A DNA stretch of 64,000 nucleotides, taken from the NCBI GenBank assembly GCA_016866335.1, contig VGMT01000002.1:62001-126000 (forward strand), given 5' to 3'. The DNA comes from Bacteroidota bacterium (GTDB lineage Bacteria > Bacteroidota > Bacteroidia > CAIKAF01). The notes under the pieces were generated by a model. The model was given only the letters and a program-made list of their open reading frames with translations. It did not search any database and was not told where the DNA came from. Positions 17,224-26,786 of this stretch are shown here, piece after piece. Position 1 is the stretch's first letter; each line of letters opens with the position of its first letter. Both the position numbers and the translations under genes were made by a program.

Positions 17224-17898
17224 ATGAAAGCATCGGTTATTTTATCTGGCTGCGGGGTTTACGACGGCAGCGAAATTCAGGAGTCGGTTTTGGCTCTTTT
17301 GGCCCTACAACAGCAGGGTTTTGATTGCCGTTTTTGGGCACCTGATATCCTTCAGTTCCATGTAGTTAATCACTTAAATGGTCAAGAAATGTCAGAGTCG
17401 CGCAGGGTTCTTGTTGAATCGGCTAGGATTGCGCGTGGTCAGGTGGACGATTTGGCCCAGTTTTCACCAGAAATGGCCGATTTATTGTTGATTCCCGGCG
17501 GTTTTGGTGCTGCTAAAAATTTATCAGATTGGGCGGTTCAGGGGCCTTCAGGTTATATTAATCCTGAGGTTTCAAAGGCTATTCGTTCGATGTATACAGC
17601 AGGAAAACCCATCGTTGCTCTTTGCATGGCTCCCGTACTTTTAGCTCATGCTTTGGGGCAGTATCGGCCTAAATTAAGTTTGGGCCAAGCTGGCGGGGGA
17701 TCGCCTTTCGACATTACTGGAATACATGCCGGTGTGGAATCATTAGGGGCGATTTCTTCTGAAGTACCTTTGGGTGGTATTTGGGTTGATGAAACCAACA
17801 AATTGGTTTGTGCACCCTGCTATATGATGCATGCCAGTTTGGTCGAGGTTCATGATGCTATACAAAAGGCGGTGGCCAAAGCCAGAACATGGATTTAG
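17224..17898 (+). CDS. elbB: ElbB-type DJ-1/PfpI glyoxalase (isoprenoid biosynthesis protein)
   Basis: A 224-residue DJ-1/PfpI superfamily protein of the ElbB group, which in E. coli has weak glyoxalase activity and is linked to isoprenoid formation. The signature opening KASVILSGCGVYDGSEIQE, the LLIPGGFGAAKNLSDWA segment and the nucleophile elbow ALCMAPVLL (catalytic Cys) are diagnostic. The length is typical. The gene stands alone between RNA gene A and rod element R3. The family is firm; the physiological substrate is not settled for the family. Confidence 0.93.
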   Translation: MKASVILSGCGVYDGSEIQESVLALLALQQQGFDCRFWAPDILQFHVVNHLNGQEMSESRRVLVESARIARGQVDDLAQFSPEMADLLLIPGGFGAAKNLSDWAVQGPSGYINPEVSKAIRSMYTAGKPIVALCMAPVLLAHALGQYRPKLSLGQAGGGSPFDITGIHAGVESLGAISSEVPLGGIWVDETNKLVCAPCYMMHASLVEVHDAIQKAVAKARTWI

Positions 17899-17923
17899 TT
17901 ATTTTAGCAGGCTTTTAGCGATT

Positions 17924-18074
17924 TGGCCCGCGGGCCGGATGGAGCAGGGTTGCCCGCAAGGGGCTTAAGGCGCTAGGGCGCGAGCTGCGCAGGCGACTTT
18001 AGGAGCCCGCGTAAAGCCGCAGCCCTAGGCCTTTAGCACCGCGGACTACCCAGCGACAGCCGGGTTACCCGCCC
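17924..18074 (-). repeat. structured rod element R3 (subtype A, partly degenerate)
   Basis: Read on the minus strand: start GGGGCGGGTAACCCGGC, loop GGCTCCTAAAGTCGCC, arms GCTAAAGGCCTAGGGC and GCCCTAGCGCCTTAAGC. The terminal blocks are mutated (GTCGC for TTTC, TCCATCCGG for TCAATCCCG), so this copy seems to be decaying. It lies between elbB and recR. Confidence 0.8.
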
Positions 18075-18100
18075 CATTCCTAAAACACTGATTTAAACCC

Positions 18101-18108
18101 TATCTTTG
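18101..18108 (+). promoter_or_regulatory. TANNTTTG box of recR, nearly leaderless
   Basis: TATCTTTG only 7 nt before the recR ATG, implying a leader of a few bases at most. Confidence 0.55.
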
Positions 18109-18115
18109 ACTCCGT

Positions 18116-18742
18116 ATGGTTCAGCCGATTGCTTCATCTAAGGTTTTTGACGCCGCGGTAGATGCCCTGTCGGGCTTGCCAGGAATTGGTCGAAAATCGG
18201 CTATGCGCCTGGCGCTGTTTCTGTTAAAGCAAGATAAGGAGCGGGTTAGCGGTCTTGGAAATGCGCTGATTGAATTGGCATCAAACGCCCGCTTTTGCGA
18301 CTTATGTCATAATTTAAGCGATACGGAGCGTTGCGGAATATGTTCGAATCCCGTGCGGAAAGGCAAGGGCCTTTGCGTTGTAGAGGATTTGAGGGATGTG
18401 CTTGCCATCGAAGCCACCGCCCAATTTCATGGCCTTTACCACGTACTTGGGGGAAGAATTTCGCCCATGGATGGCATTTCCCCCGCCGATTTAAATATCG
18501 AATCCTTGATGGAACGCTTGAGAATAGTCGAGTTTGAAGAGGTAATACTTGCGCTGAGTCCCACCATGGAAGGAGATACAACGGCCTTTTTTCTGTACCG
18601 TAAGTTGGCGGAATTTCAACTTAAAATAACCACCCTGGCTCGGGGGGTTGGCTTCGGCGACGAACTGGAATATGCCGATGAAATTACTCTTGGCCGTAGT
18701 ATTTTGCAGCGTCAGCCTTTTGAACAAACCTTAAGATCCTAA
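18116..18742 (+). CDS. recR: recombination protein RecR
   Basis: RecR works with RecO at gapped DNA. The 208-residue product shows the N-terminal helix-hairpin-helix (LSGLPGIGRKSAMRLA), a four-cysteine zinc finger (CDLC...CGIC) around residues 63-78, and the Toprim domain (CVVEDLRDVLAIEAT) with the family segment LYHVLGGRISPMDGI. Length is standard. The downstream glycosyltransferase begins 5 nt after the stop, so the two are likely co-transcribed, an incidental pairing often seen in Bacteroidota. Confidence 0.97.
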   Translation: MVQPIASSKVFDAAVDALSGLPGIGRKSAMRLALFLLKQDKERVSGLGNALIELASNARFCDLCHNLSDTERCGICSNPVRKGKGLCVVEDLRDVLAIEATAQFHGLYHVLGGRISPMDGISPADLNIESLMERLRIVEFEEVILALSPTMEGDTTAFFLYRKLAEFQLKITTLARGVGFGDELEYADEITLGRSILQRQPFEQTLRS

Positions 18743-18747
18743 TTTCT

Positions 18748-20700
18748 GTGCAGGTTAAGCTTTCGGTTGTAATTGTAAACTACAATGTGCGCTACTTTTT
18801 AGAGCAATGCTTGAAATCTGTAGAGCAGGCTGGGCAATCTTTAAGGGAATTGTATGGCAGCGATGCGTTGGAGGTGTTTGTGGTGGACAACCACTCCGTT
18901 GACGACTCCATGTTGATGTGCAGGGAACTCTTTCCTTGGGTACTGCGAAAGGAGTTGACCGAGAATCTGGGCTTTTCAAAGGGCAACAACCTGGCCATAG
19001 AAGAGGCTAGGGGAGAGTATGTTCTGTTGTTGAACCCAGACACGGTAGTGGAACGGGAAACGTTTACCTCAACCATTGCCTTTATGGATGCCAATTCCGA
19101 TTGTGGCGGGTTAGGGGTGCGCATGGTAGATGGGGCGGGGCGGTTCTTGCCCGAAAGCAAACGGGGGCTTCCAACTCCCGAAGTTGCTTTTTATAAAATG
19201 GTAGGCTTAGCTAAACTTTTTCCTGCTTCCCGTCGATTTGGTAAATACCATTTGGGTTATTTATCTGCCCACGAGACCCATGAAGTTGATGTGCTTTCGG
19301 GTGCATTTATGCTCTTAAGAAAAAAGACCCTAGACCAGGTTGGTTTGCTTGACGAAACGTTCTTTATGTATGGTGAAGATATTGACCTGAGTTATCGGAT
19401 TCAGTTGGGGGGCTGGAAAAATTACTACTTCCCAGGCACTACCATTATTCATTACAAGGGCGAAAGCACAAAAAAGCGGTCTGTAAATTATGTGGTGGTA
19501 TTTTACAAGGCCATGGTGATTTTTGCGGAAAAACATTTTTCAGAGGGAAATGCTGGAGTTTTTCGCTTTTTGATCAACACAGCCATTGTATTTAGAGCGT
19601 TTTTGGCCCTATTAAGAAGGGGCGCCGATCGAGTTTGGTTGCCTATATTGGACATGATGGTATTCGCGGGTGGATTTATAGGTTTTACTCAAATTTGGGC
19701 AGGTTGGGTTCGGTACGCAGACGGAGGAAATTATCCGGATTTGGTGATAGAGGTAGTTGCGCCCGGCGTTTCTTTGGTATTTGGGGCTATGTTAGGTCTG
19801 AGTGGTGCGTATAAAAAACCATTTAGGTGGACTAGATGGCTGCATGGTGGCGGATACGGCATGCTTTTGGTTTTACTGCTTTATGGTTTGTTGCCAGAAG
19901 ATTTGCGGTTTGGAAGGGCTTTGGTGTTGTTGGGCGGGGGGCTGGCTTTCGGATTCCTAACCTTGCTGAGAGGTGTTTTGGGAGGGGTGTTTCCCAGTAG
20001 TCCCTTTGGCTTGGTGGGAAAAAAGATAAAACAGGTTTTGTTGTTTGGCTCTCAAGCCGAAGAACAAAGGATATTGCCTCTATTAACAGCTTCGGGCCAG
20101 AAGATTGCCTATGTTGGTCGATTGGATGCTTCAGGCGAAGCGACAAATTTGGGCCGTTTAGAAGATGCGGAGGAGTTGCTTGAAATTAAAAAAATTGACG
20201 AGGTTATTTTTTGCGCAGCCGATATGGAAGCCGCATACATCATCAGCAAAATGACCGCCTGGGAATCCAAGCAGTTGGAGTTTAAAATTGCTCCCCCCAA
20301 TTCGGCATTTATTATTGGAAGTCAAAGCATTAATAGTCCAGGGGAATGGTATTTGGAGCAAATCAGCACCTTAGCTAATGTTTCGGTGCGTCGAAGAAAA
20401 AGGGTCTTTGATATTGCAATTTGTTTGCTTTTGCCTGCAATGTGGTTGCTTATTCCTGGGCGGGGAGCCAAACGAAAATTGTTTGGATATTGGGGAAAGG
20501 TGCTTACTGGGAAAATGACCTGGGTTGGGTATGCCCCCTCGTATTCGGTAGATGGCCTGCCTACCTTGGCTCCAGCTGTTATTTGGCCCGGAATCCTTGG
20601 GGCTTATCCCACCGATGAATATGCAAAAGATTTGAATGTAATCTATGCGCGAAACCATTCATTGTCGTACGATTGGAAGGTGCTTATGGATTCATGGTGA
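18748..20700 (+). CDS. GT2 glycosyltransferase fused to a relic polyprenyl sugar-transferase domain
   Basis: A 650-residue fusion. Residues 1-240 are a GT2 (GT-A) glycosyltransferase of the rhamnosyl-transferase type, with VVIVNYN, VVDNHS, the DxD-like LNPDTV and GEDIDLSYR. Then come a linker with several hydrophobic helices (about 300-400), a Rossmann-like CoA/NAD-binding part (KQVLLFGSQAEEQ) and a C-terminal piece that aligns by eye with the phosphoglycosyltransferase at 37704: RKRVFDIAICLLLPAMWLL then LTGKMTWVGYAP. The catalytic blocks of that family (the GPVFYNHERIGLNG and KFRSM stretch and LDELPQ) are absent, so this half looks inactive. Start GTG 18748; no better start seen. Confidence 0.85.
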   Translation: MQVKLSVVIVNYNVRYFLEQCLKSVEQAGQSLRELYGSDALEVFVVDNHSVDDSMLMCRELFPWVLRKELTENLGFSKGNNLAIEEARGEYVLLLNPDTVVERETFTSTIAFMDANSDCGGLGVRMVDGAGRFLPESKRGLPTPEVAFYKMVGLAKLFPASRRFGKYHLGYLSAHETHEVDVLSGAFMLLRKKTLDQVGLLDETFFMYGEDIDLSYRIQLGGWKNYYFPGTTIIHYKGESTKKRSVNYVVVFYKAMVIFAEKHFSEGNAGVFRFLINTAIVFRAFLALLRRGADRVWLPILDMMVFAGGFIGFTQIWAGWVRYADGGNYPDLVIEVVAPGVSLVFGAMLGLSGAYKKPFRWTRWLHGGGYGMLLVLLLYGLLPEDLRFGRALVLLGGGLAFGFLTLLRGVLGGVFPSSPFGLVGKKIKQVLLFGSQAEEQRILPLLTASGQKIAYVGRLDASGEATNLGRLEDAEELLEIKKIDEVIFCAADMEAAYIISKMTAWESKQLEFKIAPPNSAFIIGSQSINSPGEWYLEQISTLANVSVRRRKRVFDIAICLLLPAMWLLIPGRGAKRKLFGYWGKVLTGKMTWVGYAPSYSVDGLPTLAPAVIWPGILGAYPTDEYAKDLNVIYARNHSLSYDWKVLMDSW

Positions 20701-20855
20701 CTCCAACAATGCCTACAAAATTCGATGTAAGATTCGCTGTGGTTGGTTTAATTCTATGGTTTTTTAGTGCCAAGGTGCAACTTAGGAATGAGAGTTGTTA
20801 AAACTTTTGCTATTGTCTTGGATTGCCGTACCTTTAATACAAAATACATGTTTCG

Positions 20856-23414
20856 ATGCGCCAGTTTAACCGCATTTTAATTGTTATTGGATTGCTTTGG
20901 TTTGGATTTTCAGTTCAGGCTCAGCAATCCTGCTATCAAAACCCTTCTTTAGAGGGGCCATCTCAGCCTCATGTCGTGCCGGCACCTTGGCAGGCCTGTT
21001 ATGGTTCGCCCGATACCCAGCCAGGGCAATGGGGATTTACCCAGCCCCCTTCAAACGGGACCAGTTATGTTAGTGCCTTGCACGACGGCTACAGTCCGAA
21101 CGGGTATGCTGAAGGAATGACTCAGTTGCTAACCCCTTGTTTGGTTGCTGGCCAAACTTACACCATTTCCGTTGATTTAGCGCATTCTCCCATTTACAAT
21201 ACGGCTTCACCGGGTGATTGCCCCAGTTCTTTGGCCATTTACGGTGGAAATTCAGCATGTGGAATTAATGAAACGCTGTATACTTCTGGGCCAATTACCC
21301 ATACCAACTGGCAAACCTACAGCATCACCTTTACTCCCAGTCAAAGCTTTTGCTACATAAGTTTCGCGCCGTATCATGTGCAGTATTGTTCAGGCTACAT
21401 CAACATAATGATTGATAATTTTTCTTGTGTAGAAAACGTGGCCATTCAAACGACCTCGACACCTGTTTCTTGCCCAGGCAACTGCGATGGAACCGTTAGT
21501 GCTACACCCAATTCTGGTGTGCCACCGTTCACGTATTTGTGGACACCCGGAAACTACATCACGCAGTCTGTATCAAATTTGTGCGCTGGAACATATCAAG
21601 TTGCCGTTACCGATGCAAATGGAAGTACAGCAACCTCATCGGTTGATGTGCTTAGCCCACAGCCCATCACTGCGAGTTTTCAAACCGTGAATCCCCTCTG
21701 CTCTGGTTTGCCCAGTGGAAGCGCCCAAGTTACAGGCAGCGGAGGAAATGGCATTTTTACCTACAGCTGGAGTCCTGGGGGCCTTTCGGGTCCTTACATT
21801 TCTGGACTAACAGCTGGAACCTATGTGGTTACGGTTACCGATACAAACGGCTGCACGGGCACAGACAGCATTGTAATAAATGCTCCAGCTCCTATAAATA
21901 TCGCCCCACCCCAGATAACCCCCATTTCTTGTTTTGGTAACACCAATGGTGGAATTAACTTTACTGTTTCTGGAGGAACTGGAAATCTTCAAACCACCTG
22001 GAACCCGAATCTAGGCAGCGGAACCCAGTTGCAAAATCTGGGTTCTGGGACCTATATTTTATCTGTTATTGACGACAATGGCTGCACAGCAGCCGATACT
22101 GTTGTACTTGTTGAGCCCGCTGTTTTGCAGCATACCATGGCTAGCACCCAGGTCCTTTGCCACAATGCGGCCGATGGAACTGCACAAGTTAGTCCACAAG
22201 GAGGGACAGCCCCCTACCAATATGTATGGTCAAGTGGACAAAATACAGGAAACATAAATGGTCTTGATACCGGAGTCTATGTTGTATTGATAACGGATGC
22301 CAATGGCTGTACCGACACGGGATTGGTTTTAATTAATCAGCCACCACCATTGTCCATTAGCCTTCAGTTTGCCGATTCTATTTGCCAAGGTACTACCATG
22401 GGCTTAAGTACCCAGATGTTGTCGCCAGGAGCTGGCGGAGCCGGATATTCTTGGCATACAGGCCAAACTACAGCCTCCATTCAGCCAATGGCCAATTCCT
22501 CGGGACCAACACCCATTTGGGTTATGGTAACCGATGCCAATGGGTGTACTTACCGGATTGATTCTACCATTCAGGTGGGCAGTGTTCCTCAGGTTCAGCT
22601 AACGGTACCGGATATTTGTGCTGGAGAAAACCAAGCTTTTGCCTACCAGATTGTAAATCCTCATGGCCAGGTTTTGCAGCATATGTTTGAACTCGACCGC
22701 AATGGAATGCCCTATGTTGGTCCGGTTGACACCCTAAATCCAGCGTTTGATTTAAGCCAGCCTGGTCAATATACCTACAGCCTACAGGTGGCCACCGATT
22801 TTGGTTGTCAAGCTTCGGTTCAGGGTTCTTTCGAGGTATTCCCGCTTCCGATAGCCTCGTTTAGCCCAGATCCCTTCTGTTTCTATGAGGTTACTTTAAT
22901 CAATACATCAACCGGAGGCACTGGCCCCTTGATTCCGACCTGGACGGTTCCGGGTTGGAATGGCGATACCATTATAGTGGGTCAAAATGAAGCCCTGCAT
23001 GTTTTTCCAAATATTCTTACGGCCCCCGTTACACTTTGGGTGACCGACGCCAACGGATGCCGCGACGATAGTACTCAAATCATTGATATAATCGGAGTTC
23101 CAGATCCACCTGCTATGCCCAATGTGTTGACCTTAAATCCAGAAATGAATGGAAACGATCGGCTGGATTTCATGGTTTTTGCGCCCTTCTTTAACCTATG
23201 CTATGATTACACCCTTCGTGTTTTCAACCGTTGGGGCGTTGAGGTGTTTTCCACCAGTAATACCACGAATCAACCTGATTTGACATGCCAATCTTGTTTT
23301 AAAAGCTTAAACCAAGCTGGTCAAGAGTTAAGCAATGGCACTTATTTTTGGGTTATTAATGGTTCCGAGGGCTTAGAAATGAATGGGCGTTTTTCTATTT
23401 TTAGAAGGGATTAA
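20856..23414 (+). CDS. large secreted SprB-repeat protein with T9SS type B sorting domain
   Basis: An 852-residue surface protein. It has a signal peptide (about 1-22), an N-terminal carbohydrate-binding-like region with cysteines (about 25-195), then about five repeats of the SprB type, each near 75 residues with the pattern CxGxxxGxxxxxxxGGxxPYxYxWSxG...GTYxVxVTDxNGCT (about 200-570). The C-terminal ~85 residues are a CHU_C/gliding-motility-type B sorting domain (YDYTLRVFNRWGVEVFSTS...NGTYFWVINGSEG). Such proteins are exported by the T9SS and act as adhesins; SprB itself drives gliding in Flavobacterium. It is smaller than SprB and its role is inferred only. Confidence 0.88.
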   Translation: MRQFNRILIVIGLLWFGFSVQAQQSCYQNPSLEGPSQPHVVPAPWQACYGSPDTQPGQWGFTQPPSNGTSYVSALHDGYSPNGYAEGMTQLLTPCLVAGQTYTISVDLAHSPIYNTASPGDCPSSLAIYGGNSACGINETLYTSGPITHTNWQTYSITFTPSQSFCYISFAPYHVQYCSGYINIMIDNFSCVENVAIQTTSTPVSCPGNCDGTVSATPNSGVPPFTYLWTPGNYITQSVSNLCAGTYQVAVTDANGSTATSSVDVLSPQPITASFQTVNPLCSGLPSGSAQVTGSGGNGIFTYSWSPGGLSGPYISGLTAGTYVVTVTDTNGCTGTDSIVINAPAPINIAPPQITPISCFGNTNGGINFTVSGGTGNLQTTWNPNLGSGTQLQNLGSGTYILSVIDDNGCTAADTVVLVEPAVLQHTMASTQVLCHNAADGTAQVSPQGGTAPYQYVWSSGQNTGNINGLDTGVYVVLITDANGCTDTGLVLINQPPPLSISLQFADSICQGTTMGLSTQMLSPGAGGAGYSWHTGQTTASIQPMANSSGPTPIWVMVTDANGCTYRIDSTIQVGSVPQVQLTVPDICAGENQAFAYQIVNPHGQVLQHMFELDRNGMPYVGPVDTLNPAFDLSQPGQYTYSLQVATDFGCQASVQGSFEVFPLPIASFSPDPFCFYEVTLINTSTGGTGPLIPTWTVPGWNGDTIIVGQNEALHVFPNILTAPVTLWVTDANGCRDDSTQIIDIIGVPDPPAMPNVLTLNPEMNGNDRLDFMVFAPFFNLCYDYTLRVFNRWGVEVFSTSNTTNQPDLTCQSCFKSLNQAGQELSNGTYFWVINGSEGLEMNGRFSIFRRD

Positions 23415-23502
23415 TATTCCTAGGCCTCTTTATTTTAGCGTTGTTAGGCATTTGTGCAAGTCTGTATTTTTATAGTACAGGCAATCATTCTACCTTAGTG
23501 CA

Positions 23503-24564
23503 ATGTTAGAGGTTAAACCTAGAAAGGTACCCAATAGGATAGGAATAATTCGGTTAAGTTCTTTGGGCGACATTGTATTAATCAGCCCAATAATCAGGTG
23601 CTTGTACCAACAACTTGAACAACCCGAAATCCTATTGCTGACCCATAAAGATATGGTTCCCCTGTTCGAGCACAATCCTTATTTGCATAAGGTAATTGCA
23701 TACGACCCTGCTGCACCAGGGAAAAGCGCTGCTGATTTTTTAGGGAGTATGCTTGATTTGATTGTTGATCTTCAAAAAAACCTGCGCAGTTCTTTTTTGA
23801 AGTTGGGGTCGGGACTTCCGGTGCTAAGTTTTTCAAAACAGAATGTTCTGAAATGGGAAATGGTAAATTTAAAGAATGGGGGTCGGTGCCGACATGTTGT
23901 TTTGCGGATGCTTGATGGATTAAATGCCCTTGGGATATCAGACGATGGATTGGGGGTTGAATTGCACTTGCCCTTTGAGGAAATCTCAGAAGAATCTTGG
24001 CGAAAGCAGCATCAAGGAGAATACATTGCCATTGGCATTGGCTCTGCCCATGCGACAAAGGCTTTGTCTGTGGAATTTTTGTCCAAATTTTTGGCAATGC
24101 AATCCCTTCCTTGTGTCCTGTTAGGTGGGGCAAACGACCGTGAAAAAGGAGAAATATTGTGTGCTCAGTTTCCTGGTCGCGTTGTTTCGCTTTGTGGTCA
24201 AACAGACCTTTTGACCACCGCAAATTGGGTTCGGGATTCAAAGCATGTGGTCAGTGGTGATTCCTTAATTATGCACTTAGCCGCCTGTTTTTCGAAGTCG
24301 CTTGATGTGGTTTGGACCAACACAAAGCCCGAATTTGGTATGGAGCCTTTTTATGGGACCGCTCAGCCTTTTAAAGCCAGGTACCACCAAGTCAGCGGTT
24401 TGGGTTGCCGCCCCTGCACGAAAACGGGATTTTCCACATGCCCAAAGGGGCATTTTAATTGCATGAATCGAATTTCGGCATGGATTGTGCAACCTGAAAC
24501 CTTGTCTACCTTCAATGAACCCGTAACATTTAGTAAACTTGTACCATCAAAACCCAGCCTATGA
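23503..24564 (+). CDS. glycosyltransferase family 9 (heptosyltransferase-like)
   Basis: A 353-residue GT9 enzyme, the class that adds heptose or related sugars to LPS core using ADP-activated donors. IGIIRLSSLGDIVLISP at the N-terminus is the diagnostic motif, and the C-terminal half has ILLGG-like VLLGGANDREKG, VVSLCGQTDLL and the nucleotide-binding VVSGDSLIMHLAA. A cluster of cysteines near the C-terminus (GLGCRPCTKTGFSTC) may bind metal and is common in Bacteroidota members. It overlaps the start of the TlpA-like gene by 4 nt. Confidence 0.9.
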   Translation: MLEVKPRKVPNRIGIIRLSSLGDIVLISPIIRCLYQQLEQPEILLLTHKDMVPLFEHNPYLHKVIAYDPAAPGKSAADFLGSMLDLIVDLQKNLRSSFLKLGSGLPVLSFSKQNVLKWEMVNLKNGGRCRHVVLRMLDGLNALGISDDGLGVELHLPFEEISEESWRKQHQGEYIAIGIGSAHATKALSVEFLSKFLAMQSLPCVLLGGANDREKGEILCAQFPGRVVSLCGQTDLLTTANWVRDSKHVVSGDSLIMHLAACFSKSLDVVWTNTKPEFGMEPFYGTAQPFKARYHQVSGLGCRPCTKTGFSTCPKGHFNCMNRISAWIVQPETLSTFNEPVTFSKLVPSKPSL

Positions 24565-25085
24565 GAATCATGTATTTGTCTTTTTTGTTTTTGCTTAGTA
24601 CTCTGTTTACCAGCCTTTTGGTTGCTCAAAAGCAATATGCCTTGCCTACGGCAGATGTTCAAGATTTGAAAGGCCAAACCGTCTCTACCAGTACATTTAC
24701 AAACGGAGGGAAACCCATGGTTGTTAGTTTTTGGGCAACCTGGTGCAAACCCTGCATTGCAGAATTAAGTGCCATCCACGAAGAATATGAAACCTGGGCA
24801 GAAGAAACCGGCGTTAAATTGGTAGCAATTTCTATAGACGATCAGCGCAATGTGGCTAAAGTGGCCCCATTTGTAAATGGCCGCGGTTGGAACTATGAGG
24901 TTTATTGTGATCCAAACGGCAATTTTAAAAGAGCTATGTCGGTGAATACCGTTCCTCATACTTTTTTGGTTGATGGTCAAGGCAACATTGTTTGGCAACA
25001 CAATGCCTACAATCCAGGAGATGAAGCCCACCTTTTTGAGTTGATAGAAAAGTTGTCAAAAGGTAAATCGTTGGAATCCAAATGA
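24561..25085 (+). CDS. TlpA-like thioredoxin-fold protein, exported
   Basis: A 174-residue periplasmic thiol oxidoreductase. The N-terminus is a signal peptide (LFLLSTLFTSLLVAQ), followed by a thioredoxin fold with the active site WATWCKPC near residues 56-63 and the cis-proline loop TVPHTFLVD. TlpA/ResA-type proteins reduce or exchange disulfides of envelope proteins. It overlaps GT9 upstream and the DUF6029 gene downstream by 4 nt, and Omp28 follows, forming a cassette common in Bacteroidota and suggesting a shared redox or folding role at the outer membrane. Confidence 0.9.
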   Translation: MRIMYLSFLFLLSTLFTSLLVAQKQYALPTADVQDLKGQTVSTSTFTNGGKPMVVSFWATWCKPCIAELSAIHEEYETWAEETGVKLVAISIDDQRNVAKVAPFVNGRGWNYEVYCDPNGNFKRAMSVNTVPHTFLVDGQGNIVWQHNAYNPGDEAHLFELIEKLSKGKSLESK

Positions 25086-26767
25086 GTTCATTCAGGAAAA
25101 ATGCACTATTAAGCTTAGGATTGCTTGGCTTTGCTTCTTTTTTGTGCGCTCAAACCAGTCCCGATTATGGTGAAATACACGGGAATGTTGGCATTGATGC
25201 TCAATATTATTTGGACGACCCCGCCATAAACACTCAGCCTGTTCCCGACATATTTCGGGCAAATTCTTTTTTAAACCTGGTGTACACCCGAGGAAATTTT
25301 AGGGCGGGTTTACGGTATGAAGCTTATATGCCTAAGCCTCTACTTGGTTTCCCTGTAGCATTTGAAGGTCATGGAATACCCTTTCGGTATGCTGGATATA
25401 CCTTGGGGCGTTTGGACATCACTGCTGGGAATTTCTATGAACAATTTGGCAATGGGTTGATTTTGCGTTCCTATGAGGAGCGGGCTTTGGGTTTTGACAA
25501 TGCCCTAGACGGAGTTCGCCTTAAATACCAGCCTGTTGATGGCCTTCGTTTGATTGGTTTTATAGCCCGTCAACGGTTTTATTGGCAATTTAGCCCTGGC
25601 AACATTAAAGGGTTTGACGCGGAATTAACCCTTAGGGAATTCTTGCCGAAAGTAGATTGGAAAAAATGGAATTTAATTGTGGGCGGCAGTTTTGTAAGTC
25701 GATACCAATCTGGTCAAGAAATTCCAAACCCTGACAATCCCGCCAACCTTCTTGAAATACCTCTAAACGTTGGTGGTTTTTCAGGTAGGATGAACCTGGG
25801 TTATGGGGGCTTTCAGTTAAACGCTGAATATGCCTACAAAATCAACGATCCAAATGCGCTGAATAAGTTTATTTATAAGCCTGGAACAGCAGCGTATGTG
25901 AGTGCGGCCTATTCCACCAAAGGCTTAGGTATAAGCTTGCAGGCAAAACGCGTTGAGAATTTTGACTTTCGCAGCGACCGTAATGCCCAAGGAAACGATT
26001 TGTTGCTGAACTTTATTCCCATGCTAAACAAGCAGCATACCTACGCCTTGCCTGCCAGCATTTATCCCTATGCCGTTCAAGCCAACAGCGAATTGGGGTG
26101 GCAGGCCGATGTGAATTTTACCACCCCCAAATGGTTGAATAAGAAATACGCCACAACCGTTAATTTAAACTTCAGCATGGTGTCGGCTTTAGATACTACT
26201 CCAACGGGAGACCGCTATGGGTACACCAGTTCGGCATTTGATTTTGGGAAAAGGTATTACATGGACGCCAACATTGAAGTGCAACAACCCTTAGGCAAGA
26301 AAACCAAATTGTCGCTGATGTACATGTACCTATGGCAAAATCAACGCCTGGTTCAAGGTCAAGGAACCACCGAAGACAATTTAATTGCGGCTCATATAGC
26401 GGTGGTAGATGCTACATGGAAGGTGGCAAAAAAACACACGCTTCGCTTTGAAGTGCAACACCTGGCAACCCCAGCCCTTCAAAATCCTTTAAATTCACTG
26501 GTAAATGGCAGTTGGGCAATGGGATTGGTGGAATACAATTTTAATCCTTTGTTTTTTGCCAGCGTCATGAATCAATGGAGTTATGGCAATCCCGACGAGA
26601 AAAAACAAATCCACTATCCAACGGCCATGGTTGGCGTAACCCTAAAAACAACTAGGATTGCGATTGGATATGGTAGGCAACGGGAGGGCATTATTTGCAT
26701 TGGGGGTGTATGCCGTCAGGTTCCAGCCAGCAATGGGTTGACTTTTTCTTTGATGAGCAGTTTTTAA
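25082..26767 (+). CDS. DUF6029-like outer-membrane barrel protein
   Basis: A 561-residue secreted protein with a signal peptide (about 1-23) and a repeating pattern of alternating amphipathic strands ending in an aromatic residue (LMSSF), as expected for an outer-membrane beta-barrel. Segments such as RANSFLNLVYTRGNFRAGLRYEAY and GNFYEQFGNGLILRSYEER match what I recall of DUF6029 proteins, which in Bacteroidota are regularly coupled with a TlpA-like thioredoxin and an Omp28-like protein, as here. No enzymatic motif is visible. The function is unknown. Confidence 0.75.
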   Translation: MSSFRKNALLSLGLLGFASFLCAQTSPDYGEIHGNVGIDAQYYLDDPAINTQPVPDIFRANSFLNLVYTRGNFRAGLRYEAYMPKPLLGFPVAFEGHGIPFRYAGYTLGRLDITAGNFYEQFGNGLILRSYEERALGFDNALDGVRLKYQPVDGLRLIGFIARQRFYWQFSPGNIKGFDAELTLREFLPKVDWKKWNLIVGGSFVSRYQSGQEIPNPDNPANLLEIPLNVGGFSGRMNLGYGGFQLNAEYAYKINDPNALNKFIYKPGTAAYVSAAYSTKGLGISLQAKRVENFDFRSDRNAQGNDLLLNFIPMLNKQHTYALPASIYPYAVQANSELGWQADVNFTTPKWLNKKYATTVNLNFSMVSALDTTPTGDRYGYTSSAFDFGKRYYMDANIEVQQPLGKKTKLSLMYMYLWQNQRLVQGQGTTEDNLIAAHIAVVDATWKVAKKHTLRFEVQHLATPALQNPLNSLVNGSWAMGLVEYNFNPLFFASVMNQWSYGNPDEKKQIHYPTAMVGVTLKTTRIAIGYGRQREGIICIGGVCRQVPASNGLTFSLMSSF

Positions 26768-26786
26768 TTAAAAAAAAATAAACCGT

